Of a DNA stretch of 59,876 nt, positions 41,907-53,914 are shown piece after piece (within the stretch, counting starts at the first letter, position 1; every line of letters begins with the position of its first letter). Made by a program: the position numbers and the translations under genes. Source of the DNA: Gracilariopsis chorda (taxonomy: Eukaryota; Rhodophyta; Florideophyceae; Gracilariales; Gracilariaceae); the NCBI GenBank assembly GCA_003194525.1, contig NBIV01000352.1, positions 1-59,876 of the forward strand. Reading direction: 5' to 3'. The notes under the pieces were generated by a model. That model made no database searches and had not been told where the DNA came from. It saw only the letters and a list, made by a program, of their open reading frames with translations.

Positions 41907-44900
41907 TGCAAAGTAATGGGCACGGCTTGTTCAAAATGTTCCCTGCAAAGATCCGAAGTCCATTATATTATTGAAGAAGCAGTACGGTTGGCTACCGATT
42001 TCATCGGAGAGCGCAAGTGGAAAATACAAATGGCGAGAAAGATTGCAAAGATGTTTGTACAGTACCACAATCAGCGGAGACGTCGTCAAGCTACAGCTCA
42101 AGTAGAAGAATTGCAACGAATTCGAAAACTTGCAACTTCTGTGGCAAAGAATGTCTCGAAGTTTTGGAGGCAAATTGGGGAGATTGTTGAGATTACAGAG
42201 CCGTTTTAAAGACTAAAGCCCAGCAGGACAAGGAAAGGCGACCTAAACTCAAGGACCTTTTTGAGAAAACAGAAGCACTCTCATCAGAGCTTGTATCTAC
42301 GCTCCGAGTCCCTCCTTCAGCTAATCATCATAACGACGCCTGAAATGTGGTAAAGCATGTATGCTTTGGTGGTGGAAGCGTTGAGAGCCATGCAGGGGAT
42401 AGGGCAGAAGGTGCTCTTCTTCCAGAAGGTAGTCCTGATGAGAATAGTTTACGACAACAGTCTACAACCATTGTCCGCGTCACAGGCTATGTTCCGAGTC
42501 CTGGCAACAGCAAACAAGAGGATTGTGACTCTGAGTTTTCGAGTCATGCCAGTAACTCTGCCGAAGAGCACACTGATGGCTTCGATGATGAAACCACTAT
42601 GGCCATTGCAGAAGCAGAAGAAGAAAGGGATCCAAATTAATTGCGTGCATTACGAACTCAGGCTGATTTGCCACTCTATGACTTACTTCGTTCTCTGTTT
42701 ATTGATGTGAAGAAGTATTTTTCAGAAAAGAACTCAAACACAGCGTTGGAGAAAGACGTCGACGATTCAGACGTGAGTGAGCCTACATCCTGGGATGAAG
42801 TTGTTGATGATGAAGAGACAATAAGAGCTGCGGAGGCTGAAGACGTGCCGGATGTACATGAGGGTCAAAGGCTGGCCGACGAGGCAGCAGCCAGCATTGA
42901 AGAGATATTGAGAGCCCAAGGAATAGACCCTGATGTGTATAGAACAGATCAGACGGTATACTTGAAACCACAGAGTGGATCAAAAGTTTCCACTCTATCT
43001 ACGGATGCGAACAATGATCCAAAATCTAAACTTCTCTCTCCGATAGAGAATGGGGTTAAGGAAGATGATGCAGGAATTGCAATGGGTCAGGAAAGGTGTA
43101 ACATGTCATCTGTAAATATTGAACATGTAATCAAAGACCGTAACACGAATGCTGCCACGGTAGAGAAGTACTCTTCAATGAATGGACAGTCTACAAAGAT
43201 TAACGAAGAGGATCGTACGCATCCTTCCAGAGAATCGCCATGTTTGTCCGAACCACAAACTAATGGCAACTCTAACCATTCACCATCCGGTCAGGGAAAA
43301 GGACAGGTCGAGGAATCCTCAAGAGCTGTCGAGAACGGTAAAGCACTTCCTGTTCATGTCGTTCGAAAGTATGTTTCGAGTACTCATTTAACAAGTATGC
43401 TATTTCGTGGAAACCATCGAGATTACCAAAGAAGAGGTTTGGAATGGCTACTGACGCTTTGGCGCAAAAACCTCAATGGAGTACTAGCGGATGACATGGG
43501 ACTTGGAAAGACCATTCAGACTATTGATCTCTTGGCATGGTTGGCTCTTGAGAAAGGGGTGTGGGGTCTACACCTCATTGTTGTTCCGACCTCAGTTATG
43601 GTGAACTGAGAAGTAGAATTCAAGAAATGGCTGCCAGGATTCAAGGTTTTGACGTATTTTGGCTCTGTCAAGGAACGAAAAGCGAAACGCCGCGGTTGGA
43701 CAAGGCCTGATATGTTTCATGTGTATATCACTTCCTACACCCTGGCAGTGCAAGATTCCATTATATTACGTCGGAAGAAGTGGTACTACTTGATCTTGGA
43801 TGAGGCCCATAACATCAAGAACTTTGAATCTCAGAGGTGGCAAACACTACTAACCTTCTCATCGAGACATCGTCTGTTGCTAACAGGTACTCCTCTGCAA
43901 AATTCTGTTGTGGAGCTTTAGTCTTCAATGCATTTCTTGATGCCCAAACTGTTCGAAAGCCATTCATGGTTCAAGGATACTTTTTGGAAGCCTGTTATTG
44001 AAGTCACAGAAGCAGAAAAAGACCTGAACCATGGTAAGTCTGAAACATTCTGCACTCTACACGGCATTCTTCGCCCTTTCTTGCTTCGTCGGTTGAAGAA
44101 AGATGTTGAGAAAGGGCTACCGCCCAAGTAAGAACACATAATATTATGTCGTCTGAGCAAACGGCAACGGCAGCTTTATGAAGATTTCATGGCTCGAGGT
44201 GACACACGAGAAACATTGAAGTCAAAAGATATGCTTGGAGTTATGAATGTTCTCCTTCAGCTACGAAAAGTCTGTAACCACCCTGACCTTTTCGAAGGGC
44301 GTCCAATTTTATCGCCATTTTCTAGTGATGCCATTTTCTTACCCGTGCCTATGATAGTGGCACGAGCGATTCAAGATGATCCAAGACATTATGTAACACT
44401 GCATCTTATGTGTTTAGATTTTCAGTACGGGGAGCACAACTCGCCTGGCAAATGGTATGAAAACGAACTGGAACGTCTATCGGCCGTAAAGGTAATGCGA
44501 GACGGAATGGATAGTCCTAAGTGTTTAGGATCTCTGCATGAGTCCCAAGAGAGCTTGGAATTTCGAACAGGTAGTCAACGTGCCCAACATCGAAGAACCG
44601 CATCTCGCTATGCTACTCTGCACCACCAAGTTTTGGTACATGCACTAAGGATCAGACAACGGGCGCTTCTAGGACAGGATTTACGTGGTATATATTCGAT
44701 GACGGTTTCGTCCTTGTTTCATGTGCTTCAGAAAGATTCCCCTTCAGGTTTTTTGTGGGATACCCTTCGACCTTCATTGGTTCGTTCCATCGAACAGGTA
44801 TTGGAACAGGCTAAACCAATAGCTAATCGTTTTGTGTGCTGCATTACCAAAGTAATCGCGCCCACTGTTCAGCTTCGTTTCTATAGGGATGATATGTCAC

Positions 44901-47900
44901 GCTTTCGTGAGCGAGACAGTTTTCGAGAGCTCACCCGGGCGTCATCGGGACTACGTGCTCTTTTTCGTGAATTTGAAGTTCGTAGTCAGGTGACGATTCC
45001 AGACACTAGACTTGTGCAATGGGACTGTGGTAAGCTACAAACTCTAGATCACTTGTTACGTGAGCTTAAGGTTCGGAAGTCGCGTGCGTTGATCTTCACA
45101 CAGATGACGAGAATGCTTGACATTCTGGAATCATTTCTGAATCTCCATTGCTTTCGATACCATCGTTTGGATGGTACAAAAAAGACTGACGAAAGACAAA
45201 GAGTGGTGGAACGGTTTAACTCTGATTCAAGAATCCTCTCTATGATACTAACCACTCGTGCAGGAGGCGTTGGGATTAACTTAACTGGTGCCGACACGGT
45301 GATTTTCTATGACTCTTATTACAACCCTGCGATTAATAATCAAGCCCAAGACCGTGCGCATCGTATTGGGCAAACGAAGCCTGTACATGTGTACCGCCTG
45401 ATTTCGGAACAAACTGTAGAGGAAAACGTTCTGAAATGGGCAATGGGGAAGCGTTCACTGGAGCAGCAAATAATTTCACATGCTGGTTCACCATGGATGG
45501 AATTCAGAGATATCGAGATTCCTCCAAAATGGTAAAGTCTCCACAGAATACCTGAGAAAGCCAGACCTCACTTCCTGCTGTTCATAATGAAAGACTTGGA
45601 GCTCCCAAGAACGGAATACGAAGCAGCTCACCGACTCCGAAATCTATACTACTGCAGGACCTAGCAGAAAACGGTAGGAGCCGACCAGTTTCTTCAGAAT
45701 CATTGCGGAGTGCCGAGAGTACTGGTGTCCAATGCTCCTACGGGGAGTTTACAGTATTCAGAGCAGCAAATAAGAGCGAAATGGAGAATGGTATGGCAAA
45801 GGCAAGCAGTGAGGCAGTGATTCAGGACGTTGGGGATGGCTCTGATGAGTACCAAGAATTAACTTCCAAGCTTCTAGCCAGGGAAGATGAGCGTGAAGAA
45901 CTAGCCCTCCAAGCTGCCGAGAAAGAAAAACATGACCTAGAAGCTGAGTTTAAGGACAACCCGGAAGATCATCATATTGATGCGACGAGGGCCGACAACA
46001 AAAGCAGTCGAACTAATGAGTTTGCGAAGGTCGTGAACTCTCTAACCTGTATTCAGAGATACGCAATTCGTGTTTTTGAACGTATGAGTGGGGCAGAATC
46101 TCTTCCTGAGCACTCGCATGGCAACAAAATTGGTGCAAATTGGGCTACTCCTGGATTCGATTCTGTACTTGGAGAGTGCTCTCGTCCAGATGATGCAAAT
46201 GATTCTGAAGTCGAGAGCACTGGAGAAGATGATACGGAGACTCTGCTGTATGAAGTGGATATTACTGATGATGGACATGCAAGCTATGTAAAAGCGCTGA
46301 CGAACGCCGACGCGGACATTAATATGTACCTGTCGCTACGCGACGGTGGTCCGGAAGAGCTTAACTTTTCGTCGGTAGTACATGGCACCGCAGTGGCTGG
46401 TTTAGAATGTGCGGAAGATGCAGCTTTCTTCCCGCACCCTTACAACAGAATGAGCCGGACAATGCATGCAACGAGAAGGCAGAAAGAGAAGGGTCTTGAG
46501 AACCTGCGGAAGATGAAGGCTGAAATTGAGAGAAGACGCAAGTTGGAAGCAGCATGTTCTGCTCCTAACCAAACGAGCAGCCGCGCTGCATTTTCTGTGG
46601 ACTCCTACAGGGATGAGCAGCTTAAGGGATCAGGTGCCACGGATCATGCAAGGACAACAAAAGGAAAACCCGAGCTACTATCCATCTCAATCCAATCTGC
46701 TTCGAAGAAGAGCAGAGCGGATTCTTCTTCTAGGTCGAAGAACGCAATGAGTGTAGCTAGTGCAGGTTCAGGATCTGATACACATCATTCGAGTATGTGT
46801 CTATTCAAGAACAAGCCAAAGAAAAACACGAAACGGTTTGCGATTCCTGGAATTAAGTTTTCAATTGCGAACTATGGAAGCAGCATATCTAACGAATCTA
46901 AAAGAGTAAACGATGGCTGGACCAAGGAGGAGGATGAGGCCTTGATCGATGCTGCCTCTGAGTGTAACAACAATATGTTTCTCGTGGCTGACCTTCTGTC
47001 TTCGGATCCACTCGTACGAATGGGAGTTCGTCGATTCAGGCCAGTCCGGCATTGTGTAGATAGGCTTCTCAATGATTTTCGAAAGGATATCAAGAGCGGT
47101 CGACCGGTTCTGAGGGCAATTATAAGCGATCGGGAAATTGTGCATAATTATCATTCCGCGTTGCAACGTGCCGTCAGTGCTTTACGTACAAAGGCTGTGT
47201 CAAATAGCGGACAGCCGGGACTTGAGTTGCATTCATCCCACCAGAAGTTAATGTCTGAAGCGACATCAAAGATGAAGGGGATGGTGAGGCTAGAGCTTTT
47301 GCCACCCCTGACCGCAGTTCTTAAGTGCTTCAATATTCCTGAGAACCATAAGCCCGGAATGAAAACGACCAAAACAGGGCCTCAGGCTGTTTACAAGCGT
47401 CGACGGCCTTTCATGTTTCCTCCTAGAGATGATATCTGACTCTTAAAGCGTACAGGTGGACTTTCAACCGCTGATGGTGCTTCTTATCAAGATCAACCAG
47501 CAATAAAGAGTGGAGACCCAAATCGCTTCCAAAAGGGGCCAGGCAGAGGAGGTCGAAACATGAATTTTGGAGCATCGTCGCGTCGTAACGGTCAGATTCG
47601 CAATGCTGCCGGCTCTCGAGGTTCTACACCGAAGATGAAGACAGTTGATTTGAAAACGGAGAATCAGTCGACTTCCCATCGTCCCCAAGAGGCTGGAAAT
47701 GTTCTGCCGCCTCATAGCATATCTCGCAGGGAATCCAACCCTTCAACTATAAAGTCTTCTGGTTACAAACATGTGAACCTGGGAAATAGTGGACAAAGTG
47801 TTTCAGTGTCAAAAAAAGGAAGATGGCCAAAGCCAGATAGGATCCGTCAACCACACTGTTGTGATGACTCGTGTAGCTACCTCAGCTGTGCAGAATGCAG

Positions 47901-48468
47901 CGAAGTATTCTCGTTCTACAGCTGATCTTCCCAAGTCCTGGGGAATGCCTCCATCTAACGCGGGGAGCACATTGAAGGCAACTTCTGGAAAGATTGCCGG
48001 ATCTCAAGGCGTCGTACAGTCAATGGTCACCACCTCCATGCTCCAGAACGGAGATGCGCGGGTTTATTCTTTGGGGACTCCCGCGCTCTTGACTGGTTCA
48101 CAATTCCGTATAGGACGAGTATTAAACTACGGAGGAGGTGACCACAATTATAAAGCTCTCTATTCTTAGTATGTGTCATCATCACTTCAACCTGGGACCG
48201 GCAGCGGTAATCCACTGGCGCGTTGTCGGGGGACTGCCTGCACAGCGGAGCCCCAGTAGGTCCCAGTGCCGGCACAGGCAGGACTAATCAGGGACTAGAT
48301 GGTTCATCAAAAGGAAACAATAGCATGACAGTGAATCGTGGTACCGTGAGCATGGCACGAGAGGCATTAGAGCTGGAAATGCTGCAACGATCAGAGGTGC
48401 GTCAAGAGGCGCATCTAGATGTCCATCAAGAGGGGCGTCAAGGGGCGCATCAAGAGGAGTAGCTTGAG
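41907..48468 (+). pseudogene. SWR1/PIE1/p400-like Snf2 chromatin-remodelling ATPase, captured and decayed
   Basis: HSA domain at 41955-42190 (RKWKIQMARKIAKMFVQYHN, then VAKNVSKFWRQIGEIVE). A one-base shift at about 42190 leads into the linker and acidic region. Helicase lobe 1 starts at about 43400: motif I DDMGLGKT (usually DEMGLGKT), DEAH box in LDEAHNIKN, LLTGTPLQN. Lobe 2 is in 44189-45535: LIFTQMTRMLDILE, TTRAGGVGINLTGADTVIFY, QAQDRAHRIGQ. After a second shift (45535-45556) come LTCIQRYAIRVFE and a SANT-like WTKEEDEALIDAA (about 46918-46960), then a Gly/Ser/Gln-rich tail to about 48468. In-frame stops: TGA 42341, TAA 42638, TGA 43607 (at a conserved Trp), TAG 43919 (conserved Trp), TAA 44129 (usually Tyr), TGA 47437. 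The N-terminus before HSA is absent. Family: ATPase that exchanges H2A.Z into nucleosomes; this copy cannot work. Confidence 0.9.
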
Positions 48469-48593
48469 TTACCATTTCGAACCCGGCTAGCATGGGTATA
48501 GCTATCGGAAGAGCTGTTGGTTTAGGACGTGGCAATGTGGCGTCCCGGTCAGATACAGGTGCAGAACTCGTTAGAACTCGAAGAGGAGGTTTA

Positions 48594-49823
48594 CTAGAAC
48601 GTCTTTTCATATAAAACTCGTCTTCGCAGGTATCCTAGCCTATGAAGCTTTTCTGCAAGTTCATTGCGCCGCGACGACGTTTCTCTTCGCCTGTTCCTTG
48701 ACCGTCTGTTTTCGCCTTCTGTGTGAGAGTCATTCTGAAAGTGTATGATAGGCGTACCAGTCACACGATTATCATCATGATGCGGTACGAGTTCAAACAC
48801 CGAGCTGTCTCCATTATCAATAATGAAGTTGTGGAGTTTGCACGTGACCATAATGATAAGTGTAGAAGTTGGCAACGAGTAACGAAGAGCTGACCAAAAG
48901 ATGCCAAATCGGCATACAGGCATCCCGAACGCCTGCTCGCAACAAACTGTGGATAAAGAATGATATGCGTTGAAAGAATCTTCTTTTGTACTTAGATTTC
49001 GTCCTGGATACGGCGTTAGAATTCTGTGCTCGTTTGTATACGCTTCATCAACAACAACAGCTGCCCACGATGGTAGCGGTGGACCACTTAACAAATCGTA
49101 CAATAAAGTTGCCTTAAAAGCTGTAGAATCATGCGTTCCACCCGCATGTCGCGCCGAAACGAAGCAGAATTTGTAGTCTGCTTGAACTGCTGCCTGCACA
49201 CAGATTGCAAAAAACCCTTTGCGATTGTAGTACTTACGAGGATCTGACGCTTCTTGAAGCTTAGGCCGAATAATTTCGATCGCGATACCATCCAAGGGTG
49301 CCACTACACCATCAAGTGGACTTCGGTGACGTTTCTCGAACATATCCGCGCTTGCAAAACACTCTTCAAAAGAGATCGGAAATCGAATTTGTGGAAAAAC
49401 TTCATTTAGAACGTGAAGAGTTTCATGAAACACATGATATACGGTAGAATCAGCAACACCATATGCCCACCCGAGGTCTAAATAGCTTGCACCTGCTAAG
49501 AGCCGTAAAGTTAAACATAGCATAACAGGTACGGATACAGAAGCAGCAATATAGCTCCGCTTTCTTTGCATTCTCAAGAGTTTGACTGAGAGAAGTTTGG
49601 AAAGGATATTAAACTGCTCTTTTGAGAGACGGTACATTCGGCGAAACAATTGAGTAGAAAGAGTAGCCATATGAGCTTCAAAGTTGAATTGTGGTTTCGG
49701 AACAACAGGGCTTTTGAAATGTAAAGGTGAACATAGGTCCGCTGCAATGGTGAGAAGAATAATACAAATAACGGTAAGCACGCTTTCGTTTTGTGTAGTT
49801 GATGAGTCTACGAACACACTCAT
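48594..49823 (-). CDS. PIF/Harbinger DDE transposase (DDE_Tnp_4 type)
   Basis: 409 codons, ATG at 49823, no interruption. Residues 10-30 are hydrophobic. A helix-turn-helix-like region (YRLSKEQFNILSKLL, residues 64-78, to GWAYGVADSTVYHVFHETL, residues 118-136) precedes the catalytic core. The acidic residues are D178 in APLDGIAI, D232 in GGTHDSTAF and E296 in CCEQAFGMP. VVVDEAY at 257-262 and the Arg-rich C-terminus (355-400) fit the family, as does the length. It reads inward from the right TIR, convergent with the cargo. Together with the accessory protein it should be sufficient for mobility. The strongest sign of recent activity is that it is fully open next to a heavily mutated cargo. 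Confidence 0.93.
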   Translation of the reverse strand: MSVFVDSSTTQNESVLTVICIILLTIAADLCSPLHFKSPVVPKPQFNFEAHMATLSTQLFRRMYRLSKEQFNILSKLLSVKLLRMQRKRSYIAASVSVPVMLCLTLRLLAGASYLDLGWAYGVADSTVYHVFHETLHVLNEVFPQIRFPISFEECFASADMFEKRHRSPLDGVVAPLDGIAIEIIRPKLQEASDPRKYYNRKGFFAICVQAAVQADYKFCFVSARHAGGTHDSTAFKATLLYDLLSGPPLPSWAAVVVDEAYTNEHRILTPYPGRNLSTKEDSFNAYHSLSTVCCEQAFGMPVCRFGIFWSALRYSLPTSTLIIMVTCKLHNFIIDNGDSSVFELVPHHDDNRVTGTPIIHFQNDSHTEGENRRSRNRRRETSSRRNELAEKLHRLGYLRRRVLYEKTF

Positions 49824-50064
49824 TGCTCTGGAAGGATCTTTCTTGGTTAATAGAGCGCGATGTCTTGGTCTGTGACGTTGCTTTCAAATTCGCGGATATT
49901 GGCGTTGCGTTACCCGTTCTAACGTTGGCATGGCGCAAGGGTGGCCGTAAGCGTACTGAATTGTCTCTGGGAGGGTATGGGGCTCGCTTTAAGGAAAAAC
50001 TCATAGAATGAAGCCTTGGCTGAAAGCTTGAAGTTGACCGCGTAACACGTTTACATCCGTTAAA

Positions 50065-50088
50065 ATTTAGAAACTCATAGAACGGCCC
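50065..50088 (-). repeat. Right terminal inverted repeat of the Harbinger element
   Basis: 24 bp perfect match to 40277-40300 in inverse orientation; TCA follows. Confidence 0.95.
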
Positions 50089-50097
50089 TCAGTAATG

Positions 50098-53000
50098 CGT
50101 TGAAGGCAGACGAACGAGTACCATCCGCAACCGCGTCGAGAAGAGTGAACCTCGATCTCACAATCCTGCTGCCACAGACCGGACTGCCCGTACTAGTCCG
50201 TGGAGTGCAGTTCTTGATTGCGGACACCGGAATGCCTGAAGTTCTTCTAGGAAGACCCCTCTTGAAAGCCATATGTTTCGATTTTAACGAGCACCTCCAC
50301 TGCGTAGCCACACTCCTTGACGGAAATTCGGAAAAGGAAGTGCTGGAACGGAACTGTAGGCTGGGGTCTGCAAGCTATCGAAGACTGAGCTACACAGACG
50401 AAGAAGAGGATCCAATCGAGCTCCCGGAATGTCTCCAAGCCGGATTCGGAATCGACACCGTTGAAGAAATCAATGAAGCAATCCGGTCTGCAGCAGACGA
50501 CGCCAAGGAGAACCTTATGTCTTCCGCAGGATTGGAGAAGTTGCGCGCTCTTTTGGAAGAGAACCGCAGCCGTTTTGGTATCAAGTTGGGACCACATCCC
50601 CCGGCCAAGGTGCGCCCCCTCTCTGTCAAGCTTGCGCCAAACGCTAAGTCATACCGTACGCCCCAGTGCCGGTATTCTCCAGCACAAAGAGTTGATATCA
50701 AGCACACCATTCAAAAGCTAGAGAAAATAGATGCGGTTTACAAGAACGACCAGGCAAGACGGGCATGTCCCGCACTGGCAGTTCCGAAACCCGGTACAGA
50801 CAAACTTCGTTTTACTATCGACTTGCGCGTGACAAATGCACGAACTCTACCACTTCAGTCCGCAATGCCGCATCTGTAATCAATGTTGCAGGACTGCGGA
50901 GGAAGCAAGTGCTTTGCCGACATCGACTTCACGCACGGATACTGGCAAAAACCATTGCAGAAGATATCTCAGGATATTACGTCTATTCAGACACCACTGG
51001 TAATCTACTCTCCGCCTAGATCACTCCAGGGAGGTACGGACTCTGGAAACCACTTTCAATCTGTGACATGGAAAAAGTTCGAGGGCAGGCTACAGCGCAT
51101 GCTGCAACGGCTCTACGACTTCCTTATCCACGCTGAGAACGAAGATCAGCTGCTAGCGGACATTGCAGCATTTCTCAAAGTGTGTACAGAAGTGGGATTC
51201 AAAGTGAATCCAAGAAAGTCCTGCTTCTTCACAACAAATGTGAAGTTCTGTGGCAGGCTAATTTCATCCAAAGGTGTCCAGTTTGACCCTAGAAACTTCG
51301 AGGTTTTGTTGGCGATGAAAGCACCGAAAAGGGGAGACGAGCTACAGCAACTGCTTTGTGCGGCAAACTGGATGAAGAAATCCATCTCGGACTACGCGCG
51401 TCTAGTGAAACCACTACACCAGCTCCTTGAAGAAGCGTGTAGGAAGGCCGGGAAATGGAGCAAGAAGGCACTCAAGAAAGTGCAGCTCAACTCGAAAGGC
51501 GAGCACTCCCACGCATTTGATCTGGTTAAAAGCCAATTGGCTGCTGTAAAGAAGCTCTCACTCCCCAAGGAAGACTACAGAGTCTATGTCTTCACCGAAG
51601 CTTCAGAAAAACACTGGGCGGGGAATTTGACCCAGTCTCCAAAGAATAAGGAGAAAGAAGCACTCGAAGAACAAACAAAAGAGCCTCTGTGTTTTTTATC
51701 TGGTGCAATCAGGGGATCTTCAGAGAGGTGGAGCGTACATGAGAAGGAAATACTAGCGATCCTGGAGTCTATGTGCAGACTAGACCACCTCACCATCGGA
51801 CGAACGGTTTCCATATATACCGATCATGCGAACCTCATGTATATCTACGACCCGTACGGTCACAATCTAGGCGTAGCTCGGCACGTTGCCAACAAACTCA
51901 CCCGTTGGGCTCTGAAGCTGAATGATTTTCGTTTCAGAATCGAACACGTCTCTGGGGAACGAAACGTCTGGGCCGATATGCTTAGCAGATGGGCTGTCCA
52001 GACAAAGAGAACCGTAGAACCCAGAACAATGGACGCAAAAGAGTAGGGATGTCTGCACCTTTCAACCCTGGAACGAACGAAGACTATGACTGGCCCTCTA
52101 TGGAAGATATTGCCACGTCACAGCGCAGCAGTCGCACTCAGCCCCCGAAAAGTTGCGAAAAGACAGGCGGCGTGGTAAGAATGCCGCCAGGACTGGTTTG
52201 GAGACCAGAGAACGATGTAAATCTGCCGCTTAGGATCCTCATCGCTGGTCACACTGGAAAAAGGGGACACCGAGCAACAGACCCTACGTTTTTCACCGTC
52301 GCCGCAAATTTCTGGTGGAAAGACCTCCGAAGACACACCTTCGAGTTTACACGCTCAATTTTCCGCTGTATCGCCATCGAATCCGGTAAAGCAGTTCTGA
52401 GGCCTCTGGGTCACACGATTCATGCGAGCAAGCCCAAAGAACTCCTGCATTTTGACTACTGTTACATGACCAAGGAGGAATAAGGAAAATCGTACAAGCT
52501 GATCATCAAGCACGACCTTTCAGGCTACGTTTGGCTTAAAGACGAAGAAAAAGCAGAATCAGAAACGACAGCAGAAGCTTTAGTAGACTGGTTTGTCACG
52601 TTTGGGGTCCCAAAGTCTTGGGTATCGAACCAAGGCAGTCATTGCAAGAACAAGCTCGTGAAAACACTCGCTCAAAAGCTCAAATCACACCATCATTTCA
52701 CACTACTGTACTGTCCATGCATTAACGGGTCAGTCGAAGTCGTTTGTCGGGAGCTACTAAGAACATGCCGAGCACTATTGTCCGAATTCCAAGTACCGTA
52801 TTTTGCTTGGGCTGCCGTCTTACCACTTATCCAGTCAGCCTTGAATAGCATGCCAACAAGGAAACTAAATGGAAAATGTCCGCTCACAGTGTTTACTGGA
52901 CTACCGCAACACTCGCTGCTTGCCGCCATTCTTAGAAACCCGGAGAACTTATTTGCAATCAAGGACATCTACGGCTGTCACCCGAAGGCTCTAATAAAGA

Positions 53001-53580
53001 TTGAGAAGCTACAAAAGGCGCTGGACGACATTTATCGTATCTGTGCGGATCGGGGAAAGAAAAGACGCCAGTCTGCAGTCCATGCCGACAACAGACGCAC
53101 AGGAATCAAAAGTATTGACTTCATGAAAGGCGAATAAGTGCTCAAGGCTATTATGCAGAAGAACATCCACGCGAAAACCAGTCTGCGCTGGCAGGGAGCA
53201 TTCTGCGTAGGCCAGTGCCGAGAGCACTACATATTTGAAGTCGAAAACCTCCTGACAGTAGAGAAACAACTTGTGCATGGAAGGAGACTTCAGCTATTTT
53301 GTAATAAGTACTACGAGGTAACAGAAGAGCTCAAGGAGTACACGCCTATCAACAGAATGAGTTACTAGTTATCGAGGATTTTGAAGACATCCGAAGGAAA
53401 AACAACAAGACAGAACTGCTGGTAAAGTGGACTGGTTTCGGGAAGGACGAAACGAATTGGGTAGATATCGAATCACTGAAGCATGACATGCCCGATCTTT
53501 TACAGGAGTACTTGGAAGAAACCAAGAAGTCGGGCTCGCGCAGACAGCGCAACACAATTGCTGCCATTGATAGGAAATAA
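50098..53580 (+). pseudogene. Gypsy-3 copy: protease, RT, RNase H, integrase, chromodomain
   Basis: Blocks and lesions match the left copy: protease and RT start 50098-50879; stop TAA 50877-50879; RT/RNase H 50883-52046 with the dead RLYD box at 51108-51119; integrase in 51989-52483, 52658-53137 and 53138-53368; chromodomain 53359-53580. One visible substitution replaces Val by Ala after the zinc-binding head (near 52391). The shared lesions show that both copies descend from an already dead element. Confidence 0.9.
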
Positions 53581-53608
53581 CCAATTTTGACAATTGGCCA
53601 TGGAGGAC

Positions 53609-53909
53609 TGTTGATGGCAGCGTCCGCAGCTGCGTAGATGGCGGTCTGCGTCAGACATCATCATCGTCTTTCAGTAGATTGTAGCTCACTCAATTTACAG
53701 TGCACCCAAAGTAGATGGGTGGCGCACCCCAAAGAGGAAGGAACCTCTTTGGGAAAAAAAACGCCCGAGCGAGGCAAAATAAATACCCGACTCCAGCGTC
53801 AGAAGCTAAGGAGTTGGAGGAATCCCAAGAGGAACTTCCTAGGTCCTTGTGCCTGCTTTTTGCCTGCGCCTCAACATCTGTATGCCCGTAACGCCAGTTC
53901 TGATCAACA
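53609..53909 (+). repeat. Gypsy-3 copy, 3' LTR
   Basis: 301 bp; differs from 32107-32406 by one extra A in the homopolymer at about 53755. Confidence 0.92.
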
Positions 53910-53914
53910 CTGCT

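Larger units (their letters stand above)
40277..50088. mobile_element. PIF/Harbinger-type DNA transposon carrying a SWR1/PIE1-like remodeller pseudogene
   Basis: 9812 bp, bounded by 24 bp perfect terminal inverted repeats beginning GGGCCGTTCTATGAG (40277-40300 and 50065-50088). TCA is duplicated at 40274-40276 and 50089-50091, the 3 bp duplication size of this superfamily. The empty site is visible in the left arm: CTTATGACCCTCAATAATG there, against CTTATGACTCTCA plus GTAATG around the element. Contents are a subterminal hairpin, an intact accessory protein (plus), a 6.5 kb Snf2-type remodeller pseudogene (plus) and an intact DDE transposase (minus). The size is several times that of ordinary Harbinger elements because of the cargo. 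Confidence 0.93.
50089..53909 (+). mobile_element. Gypsy-3 copy in the right arm, truncated at the duplication breakpoint
   Basis: Corresponds to left-arm 35946-32107. Only protease onwards is present; gag and the 5' LTR were not included in the duplication. The 3' LTR ends at 53909, followed by CTGCT, the complement of the AGCAG target duplicate. Confidence 0.93.

Noticed and set aside
42341..44131. Reassigned stop codons (for example TGA read as Trp) in the remodeller segment
   Set aside because: All three stop codons appear, at positions for different residues, with frameshifts as well; the neighbouring intact transposon genes use TGG for Trp. Decay explains it better.
43601..44135. Introns hiding the stops in the remodeller segment
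   Set aside because: Conserved motif sequence continues directly on both sides of each stop with no inserted sequence and no GT...AG pair.
48400..48462. Short repeats of a CATCAAGAGG type as a possible array
   Set aside because: Imperfect, very short units without spacers; they encode the Gln/Glu/His-rich tail of the remodeller pseudogene. No CRISPR is present anywhere in the window.
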